DNA of 64,000 bases. Origin: Acidimicrobiia bacterium (GTDB taxonomy: Bacteria; Actinomycetota; Acidimicrobiia; ATN3; PSLF01). Made by a program: the position numbers and the translations under genes. This document shows, one piece after another, positions 52,607 to 61,276 of this stretch (positions are counted from its first letter, which is position 1; every line of letters begins with the position of its first letter). Under the pieces are notes generated by a model, which was not told where the DNA came from, made no database searches, and saw only the letters and a list, made by a program, of their open reading frames with translations. Location of the stretch: positions 1-64,000 of the forward strand of contig PSLF01000011.1 in the NCBI GenBank assembly GCA_040289475.1, written 5' to 3'.

Positions 52607-53802
52607 TGGTGAGTCCGGCCGTTGACAGTTTGGATTCCATGCCAGAAGAGGATTCTTCCGAAAACCGTAATTCATCATCACGCCTGAGATCCGCTCCCGA
52701 CCTTTCCGTCGCTATTCTTACGCCCAAGAGCTTTTTGCAGATTATCGGGGTGGTTCTTGCTACCCTAGCCATCCTATGGCTCATCGAGCGCCTTGAAGAG
52801 CTACTAGTAATCTTCGTGGTATCGCTGTTTTTTTCTTTTGCCCTTGAACCCGCAGTAAATTTTCTCGCTCGCAGCGGAATGAGGAGGGGGCTGGCCACAG
52901 GTCTCATCTTCTTAGGAGTGGCACTGCTAGCTGGAGTTTTCATTTCCGCGATCGTCCCGGCCGTAATAGGTCAAGTGTCGCAGTTTATCCAGTCAGCTCC
53001 ACAGATTTTGGAATCGGCGGCTCACTGGGCGCAAAGGGTTCCGGGTGCATCCCGATTGATAGCAGTAGATCCTTCCACGCACAGCATTCAGATTCAGCAA
53101 AGCTTGCGAGATTGGCTGCTAGGCCAGGCTGGCGACGTGCTTTCCGCCGGAACCCTAGCACTAGGAATCCTCTTCAAACTGATGATGGTCTTTTTTTTCA
53201 CTTTCTACCTCGTCGCCGATGGACCTCGCTTCAGAAGACGCATTTGCTCTCTACTCCCCCCAGACCGCCAGCGTGTTCTCCTGCACGTATGGGAGATCTC
53301 AATCCAGAGGACAGGAAGTTTCATTTACACCAAGCTACTTTTGGGAACGATCTCCGCTGCGGCTCATACCATCTTTTACTTCGTCATAGGCGTACCCTAT
53401 CCGCTGGCAATGGGGATATGGATGGGATTCGTTTCGCAGTTCATCCCCGTCATTGGAACTTACCTCGCAGTTGCTATTCCTCTGGTCGTCGCGTCCCTTG
53501 CGAACCCTCCCCTGGGGCTATGGGTCCTAGGTTTCGCTTTCGTTTTCCAGCAAATAGAGAATTACTTCGTGAGCCCCAAACTTTCAGAGAAGACAATGGA
53601 TATCCACCCTGCTGTAGCGTTCGGGGCAGCTGTAGCCGGGGGGTATCTCTTAGGCGCAACGGGCGCGCTCCTGGGAATTCCCGTGGCCGCGATCATTCAG
53701 GCAATCGCTTCTTCGTACCTCCACCGCAAAGAACCGATTGCATCTCCCCTCCTAGCGAGCGATGAGGATCGGGCGATCGAAGACACTGACATTCAGGACT
53801 GA
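52606..53802 (+). CDS. AI-2E family (PerM-like) membrane protein
   Basis: A 398-residue permease-like protein of the AI-2E/PerM family. About eight membrane helices occur: two near residues 45-90, one or two around 100-130, then a hydrophilic segment (residues 135-185) and four more. Marks are FSFALEPAVNFLARSGMRRG, FFFTFYLVADGPRFRR and VPYPLAMGIWMGFVSQFIPV, followed by GTYL. The ATG shares one base with the deacetylase stop (TGATG). Members export small molecules or transport ions; the substrate is unknown here. Confidence 0.9.
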   Translation: MVSPAVDSLDSMPEEDSSENRNSSSRLRSAPDLSVAILTPKSFLQIIGVVLATLAILWLIERLEELLVIFVVSLFFSFALEPAVNFLARSGMRRGLATGLIFLGVALLAGVFISAIVPAVIGQVSQFIQSAPQILESAAHWAQRVPGASRLIAVDPSTHSIQIQQSLRDWLLGQAGDVLSAGTLALGILFKLMMVFFFTFYLVADGPRFRRRICSLLPPDRQRVLLHVWEISIQRTGSFIYTKLLLGTISAAAHTIFYFVIGVPYPLAMGIWMGFVSQFIPVIGTYLAVAIPLVVASLANPPLGLWVLGFAFVFQQIENYFVSPKLSEKTMDIHPAVAFGAAVAGGYLLGATGALLGIPVAAIIQAIASSYLHRKEPIASPLLASDEDRAIEDTDIQD

Positions 53803-53808
53803 GTCGCT

Positions 53809-54621
53809 GTGGATTCGCGGCGCATCGAAACGTTTGCTAGTCGCACGCCCCAGTTGCGCCGAGGAAGAGGACGGCCGAAGATATCCGTGTCCAAAGGTCT
53901 TCGCATCGCCATCGTGTCCACTGGTGTGCTGGCTTCAGCTGTTTTTATCACTGTAGGTATAACGGGGTTGCGCAATCGCCAGATCGGTGCGGAAACCGTG
54001 ACTTCGTCTCCGACAGCTCCTGCTCGCTCCGATAGCACAGAGATTGCGGGAAAGCTTTTGGAGCCTGTCGAGATCGCTAACGGATTTGCCTCGGTCGAGG
54101 CAGGGCCCCAGGGACTGGACGAGCTGACCAAGCGGCTGGGGGAACCAGAGGCCGAATTCGAGAGATCCCGCCTTCGAAATGCTGGGTTTCTACGCGCTGC
54201 GGTGACGATTGCTTATAAGCCCGCTGTATCACCCCCTCCGCTAACCGACACTGCGGTAACAGTCGAGATACTCGAGTTCGCTTCCGTGGACGGTGCTATG
54301 GCACAGCTTTCCCACGATGCCAGCGGCGGATTGGTTAAGGGCTTTGGTATCTCGGAGCCATACGAAAAGATCGAGGGTTACGCACCCGCTAGCCTCCGGG
54401 GGAGCGGGCCGCCAGGTGTTCTCGTCCGAAAATCTATTTCGGCAACTGCAGACAGTGAGACCCCGATAGCGCCGACACCTGAGCGCTCTAGGCACGTGGT
54501 AGCGGCAGCCGTTGTACGGGGTTCATGGGAGATCGTGGTTGAGCTTCGGTCCCCCAATCCGCCACCGCTTCAGGAGCTCGAGAGGATTCTAGCCCTGCAA
54601 GTATCGAAGCTGGGGCTGTAG
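53809..54621 (+). CDS. Hypothetical membrane-anchored protein
   Basis: A 270-residue protein with a basic N-terminus (RRGRGRPKISVSKGLR), one membrane helix (IAIVSTGVLASAVFITVGI, residues 33-51) and an extracytoplasmic domain of about 200 residues that I do not recognise. That domain has a linker rich in Ser/Thr/Pro (55-75) and a compact part with alternating strands (AAVTIAYKP, TAVTVEILEF, HVVAAAVVRGSWEIVVEL). GTG at 53809 is the start. It lies 6 bp after the permease, suggesting joint function. Confidence 0.65.
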   Translation: MDSRRIETFASRTPQLRRGRGRPKISVSKGLRIAIVSTGVLASAVFITVGITGLRNRQIGAETVTSSPTAPARSDSTEIAGKLLEPVEIANGFASVEAGPQGLDELTKRLGEPEAEFERSRLRNAGFLRAAVTIAYKPAVSPPPLTDTAVTVEILEFASVDGAMAQLSHDASGGLVKGFGISEPYEKIEGYAPASLRGSGPPGVLVRKSISATADSETPIAPTPERSRHVVAAAVVRGSWEIVVELRSPNPPPLQELERILALQVSKLGL

Positions 54622-54767
54622 ACTCATCTTCGATCTCACGCATGCACAGTTCCTTGATAGAGGAACGGCCTATCAAATAAGGCCTGCCGCGCCGGCGGGC
54701 GAAGTATTTGTCTTGGAAGGTGTAACTGGTCCGGCTTTTTTGAGTGGCAGCAGGAGAAGGAGTTCCT

Positions 54768-55835
54768 ATGAGTACCATAGCGATAACGGGTGTATCCGGA
54801 TACATAGCCCAGCGCCTCGTTCAGCGTCTGGAGGCGGACAGCGACATCGAGCGGATCGTCGGAATCGACGTTGCAGAACCGAAGTTTCGCTTCCAGAAAC
54901 TCGACTTCTACCGGCTCGATATTCGGGACCCTCACATAGCTCAGGTCTTTTCGGGCACAGACGCCGTCGTACACCTTGCCTTTGTTTTAAATCCGATGCA
55001 GGACGAGCAGTTGATGCGAGACATCAACGTAGAGGGGACGCGAAACGTTTTGAACGCTGTCGAGAAATCCGGTAGCAGAAAGCTCGTGTACACCAGCTCA
55101 ATGGTGGCCTATGGAGCCCGCCCCGACAATGACTATCCCTTAACCGAGGAAAGTCCCCTTCGGGCCAATACCGACTTCAGCTACGCCGAGCACAAGCTAG
55201 AAGTAGAGCTACTCTTGCAAAAGTGGAAAGCGGATCACCCCGATGTGACGGTAACTATCTTTCGATTCGCGATCGTCTTCGGACGGCATGTCCAAAACTT
55301 CATCTCTCGCACCCTTGAGTCACCCCGCATCTTTGCCGTAAGGGGATACAGACCGCCCCTTCAATTCCTGCACGAGGAAGACGCCGCGGAGTCCCTGTAC
55401 TTCGCATTGACGCACGACCTCGATGGCGCCTACAACGTATGCCCGGACGACGAGATTTCCTTTGAAGAGATACTGGAAATTGCGGGCAAAAAAACCATCG
55501 AGCTTCCTCAATCTGTGATGTTCTCGTTGGCCAAACTGGGGTGGAACGCCGGACTTCTCGAAGCCCCTCCAGGTGAGATCAACTACCTGATGTATCCAGC
55601 GATTATGTCCAACCGCAAAATCGTCGAGGCCGGCTTTCAGTTCAAGCACTCGAGCAGGGATGCCCTCGCCGATGCCTTGGATGCCAACCGCGGGTGGGTA
55701 ACCATCGGAAGGTGGAGAATGCCCGAAAACGTGTACCGGTCGAGAGTAAACGCCGTGAAATCCGTCGGGCTGGCAATTGCGGGCGGTTACCTACTTCGCC
55801 GGCTTGCAAAGCGCAGAGCATCCAAGCGTCTATGA
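54768..55835 (+). CDS. NAD-dependent epimerase/dehydratase (extended SDR)
   Basis: A 355-residue extended SDR. The cofactor motif is IAITGVSGYIAQRLVQRL, then VHLAFVLNP, VYTSSMVAYGARPDN and YAEHKLEVE, where the usual YxxxK of the family appears as Y-A-E-H-K. Further motifs are FRFAIVFGRHVQNF and FLHEEDAAESLYFAL. ATG at 54768 has AAGGAG at seven bases. Nucleotide sugar or lipid-linked substrates are typical; specificity cannot be told. Its stop overlaps the convergent GAF/HATPase gene by 6 bp. Confidence 0.88.
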   Translation: MSTIAITGVSGYIAQRLVQRLEADSDIERIVGIDVAEPKFRFQKLDFYRLDIRDPHIAQVFSGTDAVVHLAFVLNPMQDEQLMRDINVEGTRNVLNAVEKSGSRKLVYTSSMVAYGARPDNDYPLTEESPLRANTDFSYAEHKLEVELLLQKWKADHPDVTVTIFRFAIVFGRHVQNFISRTLESPRIFAVRGYRPPLQFLHEEDAAESLYFALTHDLDGAYNVCPDDEISFEEILEIAGKKTIELPQSVMFSLAKLGWNAGLLEAPPGEINYLMYPAIMSNRKIVEAGFQFKHSSRDALADALDANRGWVTIGRWRMPENVYRSRVNAVKSVGLAIAGGYLLRRLAKRRASKRL

Positions 55836-57026
55836 TGCCGAGGGGTGAGTACCAGCCGATCTGCCAGGTCCGGAAGGTCCTCCCCCGGCGCTTTCGCCGT
55901 CTCGCAGCACCGGCAGTCTGACTACATATCGCCTGCCCTCCTCGGTGGGCACTTGGGTGACCTTACCGCCCACCTCTTCCACAAGGGCTCTGGCGATTGG
56001 AAGTCCAATCCGCCTGCTCCCAGCCGGATGTGCTCGTCTGGCCAAGCTTTCGACTGGAAAAACTCCCGATTTGTCTTCCACAACAATCTCGACCCATTTT
56101 CCCTCTGGCAAGCTCGAGACCGCTATCGGCGTGCCGGGCGGCGAAGACCTCCATGCATCGATAAGAAGATTGGCAAGAATACGCTCGAGAGTTTTCGAAT
56201 CTAAGTCGACCAACGAGCGAGATCCTGGCCTCACGTCGATTCGCGCCCCGGGCAAAGATGGTAGAAGCTTGGCGGCCCTGGCCACAATTGAGTCGACCTC
56301 TGCGGGCCATATGGGTCGCGAATCTTCCTCAGCCTGCGATTCGGAAATCACTGTCTGAGGGCGTGAGTGAAGCCGTAGCGACTTGAGGTCAAAGCCGTAC
56401 GCAGCAGAAACGATTTTACTTGCGTTCGACACCGCCTCCCGTTGATCGGCACCGGGATTCTGAGCAGCTTCCCTGGATATTGCCCCGAAAGAGCGGATGA
56501 ATTCAAAAGGGTCTGCTTTTCCTTCAAGAGTGGCTTCGATCGCCTCGGCAACCTCCAGCTCCGACGCTGCCGATCTAGAGAGGGCCCGGGCCACCGTGAT
56601 CACAGCTTTGGTTACGGCCCTTGGAAACCTGTCGTAAGCGGAGATAACCCCGTAAACACCATCACCGGTCGGTACCAGAGGAAAACCTATATATGCCCTA
56701 ACGCCTGTCGCCCCTCCCTTCTCTCGGAAGTGAGAGTCGGCCAAAGTATCCGGCACTACTATGTACGACCTGAGGGCGACCACGTCTTCCTCAAAGGAGC
56801 CTGTCAATTCCCGTACTTGGCCTAGCTCTGGAATCCCAAATGAAGAGCTATCCTGTCCAGAACGGGCCACAGCTTCCACCCTGAGCGCTGCGCCAGCGAC
56901 CTCCGAGACCAACTTGTACACTGCCACGGTCGCGAATTGGCTCGCCACTAGGAAAGCCTGCAGCAGGTCGAAAGTGGCTACCCTCGCTGCATCCAGCCGC
57001 TGCTCCAAAAAGTTGTCGAGACCCAT
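55830..57026 (-). CDS. GAF and HATPase-domain protein without phospho-acceptor His
   Basis: A 398-residue soluble protein. The N-terminal half (about residues 20-165) resembles a GAF sensor (GVRAYIGFPLVPTGDGVYGV). The C-terminal third is an ATPase domain of the histidine-kinase type: LERILANLLIDAWRSSPPG (N-box), VVEDKSGVFP (where DxGxG is expected) and RRIGLPIARALVEEVGGKV (G2 box). No H-box His is visible in the helix region (FIRSFGAISREAAQNP). It could be an anti-sigma-type or pseudo-kinase regulator. The tail is Gly/Pro/Ser-rich. Confidence 0.75.
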   Translation of the reverse strand: MGLDNFLEQRLDAARVATFDLLQAFLVASQFATVAVYKLVSEVAGAALRVEAVARSGQDSSSFGIPELGQVRELTGSFEEDVVALRSYIVVPDTLADSHFREKGGATGVRAYIGFPLVPTGDGVYGVISAYDRFPRAVTKAVITVARALSRSAASELEVAEAIEATLEGKADPFEFIRSFGAISREAAQNPGADQREAVSNASKIVSAAYGFDLKSLRLHSRPQTVISESQAEEDSRPIWPAEVDSIVARAAKLLPSLPGARIDVRPGSRSLVDLDSKTLERILANLLIDAWRSSPPGTPIAVSSLPEGKWVEIVVEDKSGVFPVESLARRAHPAGSRRIGLPIARALVEEVGGKVTQVPTEEGRRYVVRLPVLRDGESAGGGPSGPGRSAGTHPSAS

Positions 57027-57093
57027 TGCGCGTCCCCAGTTTGCGGCCTCGCCGGGCTATTGCACCGACGCAATCCCCATTCGTTCAGCGGTA

Positions 57094-57942
57094 TTAATAC
57101 TCGTAGAATCCCTCGCCCGACTTTCGCCCCAGCTTGCCAGCGGCGACGAGCCTCTTGAGAAGCGGGGCGGGTGCATAGTTGGGGTCTCTGAACTCCTCGT
57201 AGAGAGCCTCAATTATTGACAGCGAGGTGTCCAAACCTACCAGATCGAGAAGGGCGAAAGGCCCCATCGGGAACCCGCATCCTGCCATCATCGCCTGGTC
57301 GATATCATCTCGCGTGGCAACTGCCGACTCCAAAAGCTTCACAGCATTGTTGAGGTACGGAAAGAGAAGCGCGTTGACGATGAATCCTGCTTGGTCCTTC
57401 ACGACTACTGGCTTTTTGCCCAGCGACTCCACGAATTCCCGAGCAATTTCGACCGTCTCCTCGGAGGTTGTGATCGCTTTTACCACCTCGACCAACTGCA
57501 TTACAGGAGCTGGATTGAAGAAATGAATTCCCAACACTTTGTCGGCACGACTGGTTTGCGCTGCCATCTCGACAACCGGGAGCGTGGAGGTGTTGGTGGC
57601 CAACAGGCACTCCTCCTTACAAATATCGTCCAGGTGATTGAACAAGTCCTTTTTTGTAGCCAGGTCTTCTACGACGGTTTCTATAACCAAGTCACAGTCG
57701 GACAAATCCTTCAGGTCAGAGGTGGTCCGAATGCGGGAGAGCGTGGCGTCCTTGGTGGCCTCGTCGATTTTGGCTTTTTCCACCAGTCTGCTGAGATTCT
57801 TGTCGATGGAGCTAACAGTAGCCTCAGCCCGCTCACGAGTTCTTGAGCGAAGAACCACCTCTAAACCGGCTTGAGCGCACACCTGAGTGATACCCGAGCC
57901 CATGATCCCCGAACCCACAACACCGACCTTGGCTATCTTCAT
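57094..57942 (-). CDS. 3-hydroxybutyryl-CoA / 3-hydroxyacyl-CoA dehydrogenase
   Basis: A 282-residue NAD(P)-dependent dehydrogenase of the FadB2/Hbd type. The cofactor motif is KVGVVGSGIMGSGITQV, the catalytic His is in LGIHFFNPAPVMQLVEVV and the C-terminal domain starts AGFIVNALLFPYLN and ends GLGRKSGEGFYEY-like (KLGRKSGEGFYEY). ATG at 57942 is preceded by AGGAGG at seven bases, and the family start MKIAKVGVVG fits. It works with the thiolase and acyl-CoA dehydrogenase of this region in fatty acid degradation or acetoacetyl-CoA conversion. Confidence 0.93.
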   Translation of the reverse strand: MKIAKVGVVGSGIMGSGITQVCAQAGLEVVLRSRTRERAEATVSSIDKNLSRLVEKAKIDEATKDATLSRIRTTSDLKDLSDCDLVIETVVEDLATKKDLFNHLDDICKEECLLATNTSTLPVVEMAAQTSRADKVLGIHFFNPAPVMQLVEVVKAITTSEETVEIAREFVESLGKKPVVVKDQAGFIVNALLFPYLNNAVKLLESAVATRDDIDQAMMAGCGFPMGPFALLDLVGLDTSLSIIEALYEEFRDPNYAPAPLLKRLVAAGKLGRKSGEGFYEY

Positions 57943-58177
57943 ATCCAACCTCCTGCTAATTATGCGGTAGGGTCGTGCACTCGAACGAGCACGGGGCCGC
58001 ATGGGTTTTCGTGTTAATCGAACCCAGCAGTCGCCCGCCTCGACGAACGGTACGATAAAGACTAACCCGCGTTTTCCAGCCCCTGCACTTGCCAGCGGCA
58101 ATCTGAACGCTCTCAAGTGGCCGCAGTCTTTTCTGTTAGGAGCAATTACTCCCTAAAAATCTCGCTGCCTGATTGCT

Positions 58178-59683
58178 CTACCTGCGCTCGGGACCCTCGG
58201 GGGGCAGAGGAAGAGACAATTCAGGAGGAATAGGGACCCTTATGGGAGCAAGTCCGTCTACTACCTCGAACAGCTCCTCAACCGAGATGCCCTCGTCCGC
58301 ATGGGCCGTAACCCATGATCTCTGGGTCTTTTTAATCGCCACCCGTCCCGTGGGATCGCTTCCGAAGAAAATCCGAGACCCAAAAGGTGTATCGGTGAGA
58401 GAAACACTTCCACTATTTAGGGACTTAGTGGATGGAGCTGGGCCTGATTGCGCGGCGATAGAAGTTGACGGCTCGCAGCCTGAGGGGACTTCTATCAGTT
58501 TGAGATGGCCCGAGCGGCCTCTTCCTGTATATGAAATAGTTAGCGGCTCGCACCTATTAGCATCGGGTCTCCGCTCAAGGCCAGTGAACTCGAGGCCAGC
58601 TGGGGGATTGGAAGGAACTAGTACCTCGAAACCGGCTCTTGCAATCGTTGTCTGACCGTCCGGAGACACAAAAGTTGTGTCGACAGGGATCTTGAACTCA
58701 CCAACTGGATCAAATCCCCAAAACTCTGCAGAAGACTCCACCCTAACCCTGAATTTTGTTCCCGAGACACCCAGAGTGACCTCGACCCTTCGCAGCCTAT
58801 TGTCGATTTGGTCGACATAAACTCGAGCAGTAAGCGAGTAAGTCGCCACTGTTTCTTGGACGGCCGTCACTTCGTCCGGATGTTTTCTCCCGTTCACGAA
58901 CAACCAAACCGCTTCGGGAAGCGGAAGGCGCTGCAAGCCGTCGAGCGCGGTCGGAGAGGGGCTCGGCGAACCAGGAGAGGGAAGCGTCGGAGACTGTGAA
59001 ACCGAAGGGGGCTTTCGGACTTTTTCTACGGCCTCCTTGGGAGGCAAGGCCCTTTTTCCGCTTACAGACAGAGTATAAACGTCTACCGGATGGCCTCTTA
59101 CCTCGGCCTGACCAGCCAGCTCCGGATCCTTAAAAAGCGACAGTAAAGAGCGAAGGCGATCAAAGACGGTGTCAGGAGAGCCCAGAGGAGGCAAGGCATG
59201 TGCCAGAGCTCCGAAGGGGTCCATGAGACCGGATCGCCCGGAGAACCACAAGGGCTGTCCGGGCGCTCTGACAGCACCCGGTACTTCTTCCAACGAGAGC
59301 CACGTTTCCGCTTCGCCAGAGTTGGGTAAAACATTTTGTCCAGAGAGAATGGCATCGATTCCCTCGGTGGCTCTCCACACCGCAGGCCTCTTGCGTAAAG
59401 TCATTCTGTAACCCTTGCCTGCGCGCGAAGAGCCCTCTGCGACGTACTCTGCTAAGGGAAGTAGGCGATCGGCGGCATCCTCGCTAGCAGCGTCTAGAAC
59501 GAGAATCCCGCTAGACCAGAACTGGAACATCTCTCCGCCGGATGCACTCTTCTCCACCGCCGAGAAGAGGTCTTTGCGAGGCGGCGGGGGACTTCCTACA
59601 CAGCCCTGGGCCAGCACAGCGAAAAGCAGAATCGCAGCAGCCGCCTGCTTGCTATGCCTGCGGCGCTTGTTGTTGGGGAACAC
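58178..59683 (-). CDS. Hypothetical lipoprotein overlapping the cyclophilin gene
   Basis: A 501-residue lipoprotein: basic N-terminus (NKRRRHSKQ), hydrophobic core (AAAAILLFAVLAQGC) and a lipobox LAQGC, lipidated Cys at residue 28. Residues 30-230 may form a LolA/LppX-like lipid-binding fold (SLLSLFKDPELAGQ, HPVDVYTLSVSG), residues 230-265 are a Pro/Ser linker and the rest a second domain (GEFKIPVDTTFVSPDGQ). None of this is a firm family call. The gene begins 32 bp inside the cyclophilin gene, so translation is coupled. Confidence 0.7.
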   Translation of the reverse strand: MFPNNKRRRHSKQAAAAILLFAVLAQGCVGSPPPPRKDLFSAVEKSASGGEMFQFWSSGILVLDAASEDAADRLLPLAEYVAEGSSRAGKGYRMTLRKRPAVWRATEGIDAILSGQNVLPNSGEAETWLSLEEVPGAVRAPGQPLWFSGRSGLMDPFGALAHALPPLGSPDTVFDRLRSLLSLFKDPELAGQAEVRGHPVDVYTLSVSGKRALPPKEAVEKVRKPPSVSQSPTLPSPGSPSPSPTALDGLQRLPLPEAVWLFVNGRKHPDEVTAVQETVATYSLTARVYVDQIDNRLRRVEVTLGVSGTKFRVRVESSAEFWGFDPVGEFKIPVDTTFVSPDGQTTIARAGFEVLVPSNPPAGLEFTGLERRPDANRCEPLTISYTGRGRSGHLKLIEVPSGCEPSTSIAAQSGPAPSTKSLNSGSVSLTDTPFGSRIFFGSDPTGRVAIKKTQRSWVTAHADEGISVEELFEVVDGLAPIRVPIPPELSLPLPPEGPERR

Positions 59684-60515
59684 CCGAGTTCTCCGACGAA
59701 GGCTGCGACGGAGGGTCTTCTTGTATCGTCACCCACTCAATGTATAAATCACGGGCAGGCTGACCGTCGCCGTTGGCAGCAGGCGTCCCAACCGAAAAAG
59801 CTTGGTCTAGGTACTCCATGCCCTCGATCACCTTGCCAAAGACCGTGTAATTGGGAGGTATTCCAACCGAGTCTTGTATTACAAAGAAGAACTGACTGCC
59901 ATTTGTGTCAGGCCCGGAGTTTGCCATAGCCAGCATGCCTCTCCTGTAGCCCTCTCGTTTAGCTACCTCCAGCTCGTCACGAAATCCGGTGCCATAGGGA
60001 TTCCCGGTTCCGTCATTTTTCAGCCCATCTCCGCCTTGAAGGATCTTCATGGAGGGCGTGTTGACTAAGCGGATAAACCTGGATCCTGTGTAGTGGCCCT
60101 CGCACGACAAAAAGACGAAGCTGTTGGCCGCCCAGGGAGCCTCCTTGGCAAGCAGCTCGACCTTGACGACACCAAAGGTGTAAATGTTGATCGAGGCTAT
60201 GTATCGCCTCTGAGGATCGATCATAGGAGGGGGAGGACCGGGGTATTCGCGGGGAGGGTTTGTTACCTCCGGGACGGGGCACATCTTGCCGGGACCAGGG
60301 GTAAACGTAGCCGGCTCTGGAGCTAGCTCCGCCTTGCTCTCCTTTTTGCTGGAACGGCCAGCAATCATAGCGCCCAAAACTACGCTGCCAGCGACAGCTA
60401 TACCGACAACTACGAGCGCAATTGTCTGTCGTCGCCGTAGCTGCGCTTTTTTACGGGCTTCTTCGGCTTGTCGACGTCGGGTCTTTTTTCTTTGAGTCTT
60501 GGAACGATTCGTCAT
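59652..60515 (-). CDS. Membrane-anchored cyclophilin-type peptidyl-prolyl isomerase
   Basis: A 287-residue PPIase. A very basic N-terminus (KTQRKKTRRRQAEEARKKAQ) precedes one membrane helix (TIALVVVGIAVAGSVVLGAMI), then a Pro-rich linker, and the cyclophilin domain from about residue 105: NSFVFLSCEGHYTGSRFIRL, ILQGGDGLKNDGTGNPYGTG and MLAMANSGPDTNGSQFFFVI. The catalytic Arg (SRFIR) and Gln (ILQGGD) are present. The active domain faces outside the membrane. It overlaps the lipoprotein gene, so it may help fold that protein. Confidence 0.92.
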   Translation of the reverse strand: MTNRSKTQRKKTRRRQAEEARKKAQLRRRQTIALVVVGIAVAGSVVLGAMIAGRSSKKESKAELAPEPATFTPGPGKMCPVPEVTNPPREYPGPPPPMIDPQRRYIASINIYTFGVVKVELLAKEAPWAANSFVFLSCEGHYTGSRFIRLVNTPSMKILQGGDGLKNDGTGNPYGTGFRDELEVAKREGYRRGMLAMANSGPDTNGSQFFFVIQDSVGIPPNYTVFGKVIEGMEYLDQAFSVGTPAANGDGQPARDLYIEWVTIQEDPPSQPSSENSGVPQQQAPQA

Positions 60516-60749
60516 GCTATTGGCTGTATAGGGAGACGCTCATTATCGCCTACGTTGGAGAAGCATGCACACGTTCACCCTAAGACGTAGCTTGGGCTGG
60601 GACAAGTTGGCGCGGCATGAGAACTCGATTTTCGCAAGATACCACTGGGCTTGTGTACTAGGGAGGCAAGATTAACCCGCCATCGGCGCTCAGCACAGTC
60701 ATGGCTGTACGATTACAAGGTGCCGGCGAAAATAGGGACGGTGGGGGGC

Positions 60750-61253
60750 ATGGCTGACACAATATCGAAGGCGATTGGTCGCCGTCTGAGAGCTATTAGA
60801 CGGCAAAAAGGGCTGTCGCTACAGGATGTAGAGAGGCAGAGTGGCGGTCGTTGGAACCCCTCAACACTCGGGGCTTATGAGCGCGGCTTCAGAAAGCTCA
60901 CGGTTGAGCGCTTGCGCGACCTTGCCGAGTTCTACGGCGTTCCCCTATCGCTGTTGTTGGGTTCTCTGCCCCATCCGGACAGACCAGTATCGGTATCGCG
61001 GGTAGTACTCGACATCACAAAGCTAGAGGAAGCGGGGCTTGAGCTGGCCCCCTTCAAGAGGATGGTAAGGGCACTTCTGGCCGAGCGTCGCGAGGAGGCC
61101 TCTACGCTCGTGGCTATCAGACGTTCAGACATTAGAAACGCAGCCTTAATGTACGGAGAAACGGAGGAACAGTTACTGGCTCGGCTAAAGGCCCGAGGGA
61201 TTCTCGTCGACCTTGACCGCACCTCGGTGGAGAGGGAGGCCCAGAGCAGTTAG
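60750..61253 (+). CDS. BldD-like transcriptional regulator
   Basis: A 167-residue XRE-type regulator closest in layout to BldD. Residues 5-70 form the helix-turn-helix domain (AIGRRLRAIRRQKGLSLQDV, RWNPSTLGAYERGFRKLTV, then RLRDLAEFYGVPLSLLLG). Residues 85-160 align with the BldD C-terminal domain (FKRMVRALLAERREEASTLV, then RRSDIRNAALMYGETEEQL). BldD binds c-di-GMP through RxD-x8-RxxD; here the second half RRSD is kept but the first reads RRE, with Glu for Asp. ATG at 60750 lies after GGGGGG. It is 23 bp before the aspartate kinase gene. Confidence 0.82.
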   Translation: MADTISKAIGRRLRAIRRQKGLSLQDVERQSGGRWNPSTLGAYERGFRKLTVERLRDLAEFYGVPLSLLLGSLPHPDRPVSVSRVVLDITKLEEAGLELAPFKRMVRALLAERREEASTLVAIRRSDIRNAALMYGETEEQLLARLKARGILVDLDRTSVEREAQSS

Positions 61254-61276
61254 TACACTCGATCTCGAAAACAATT

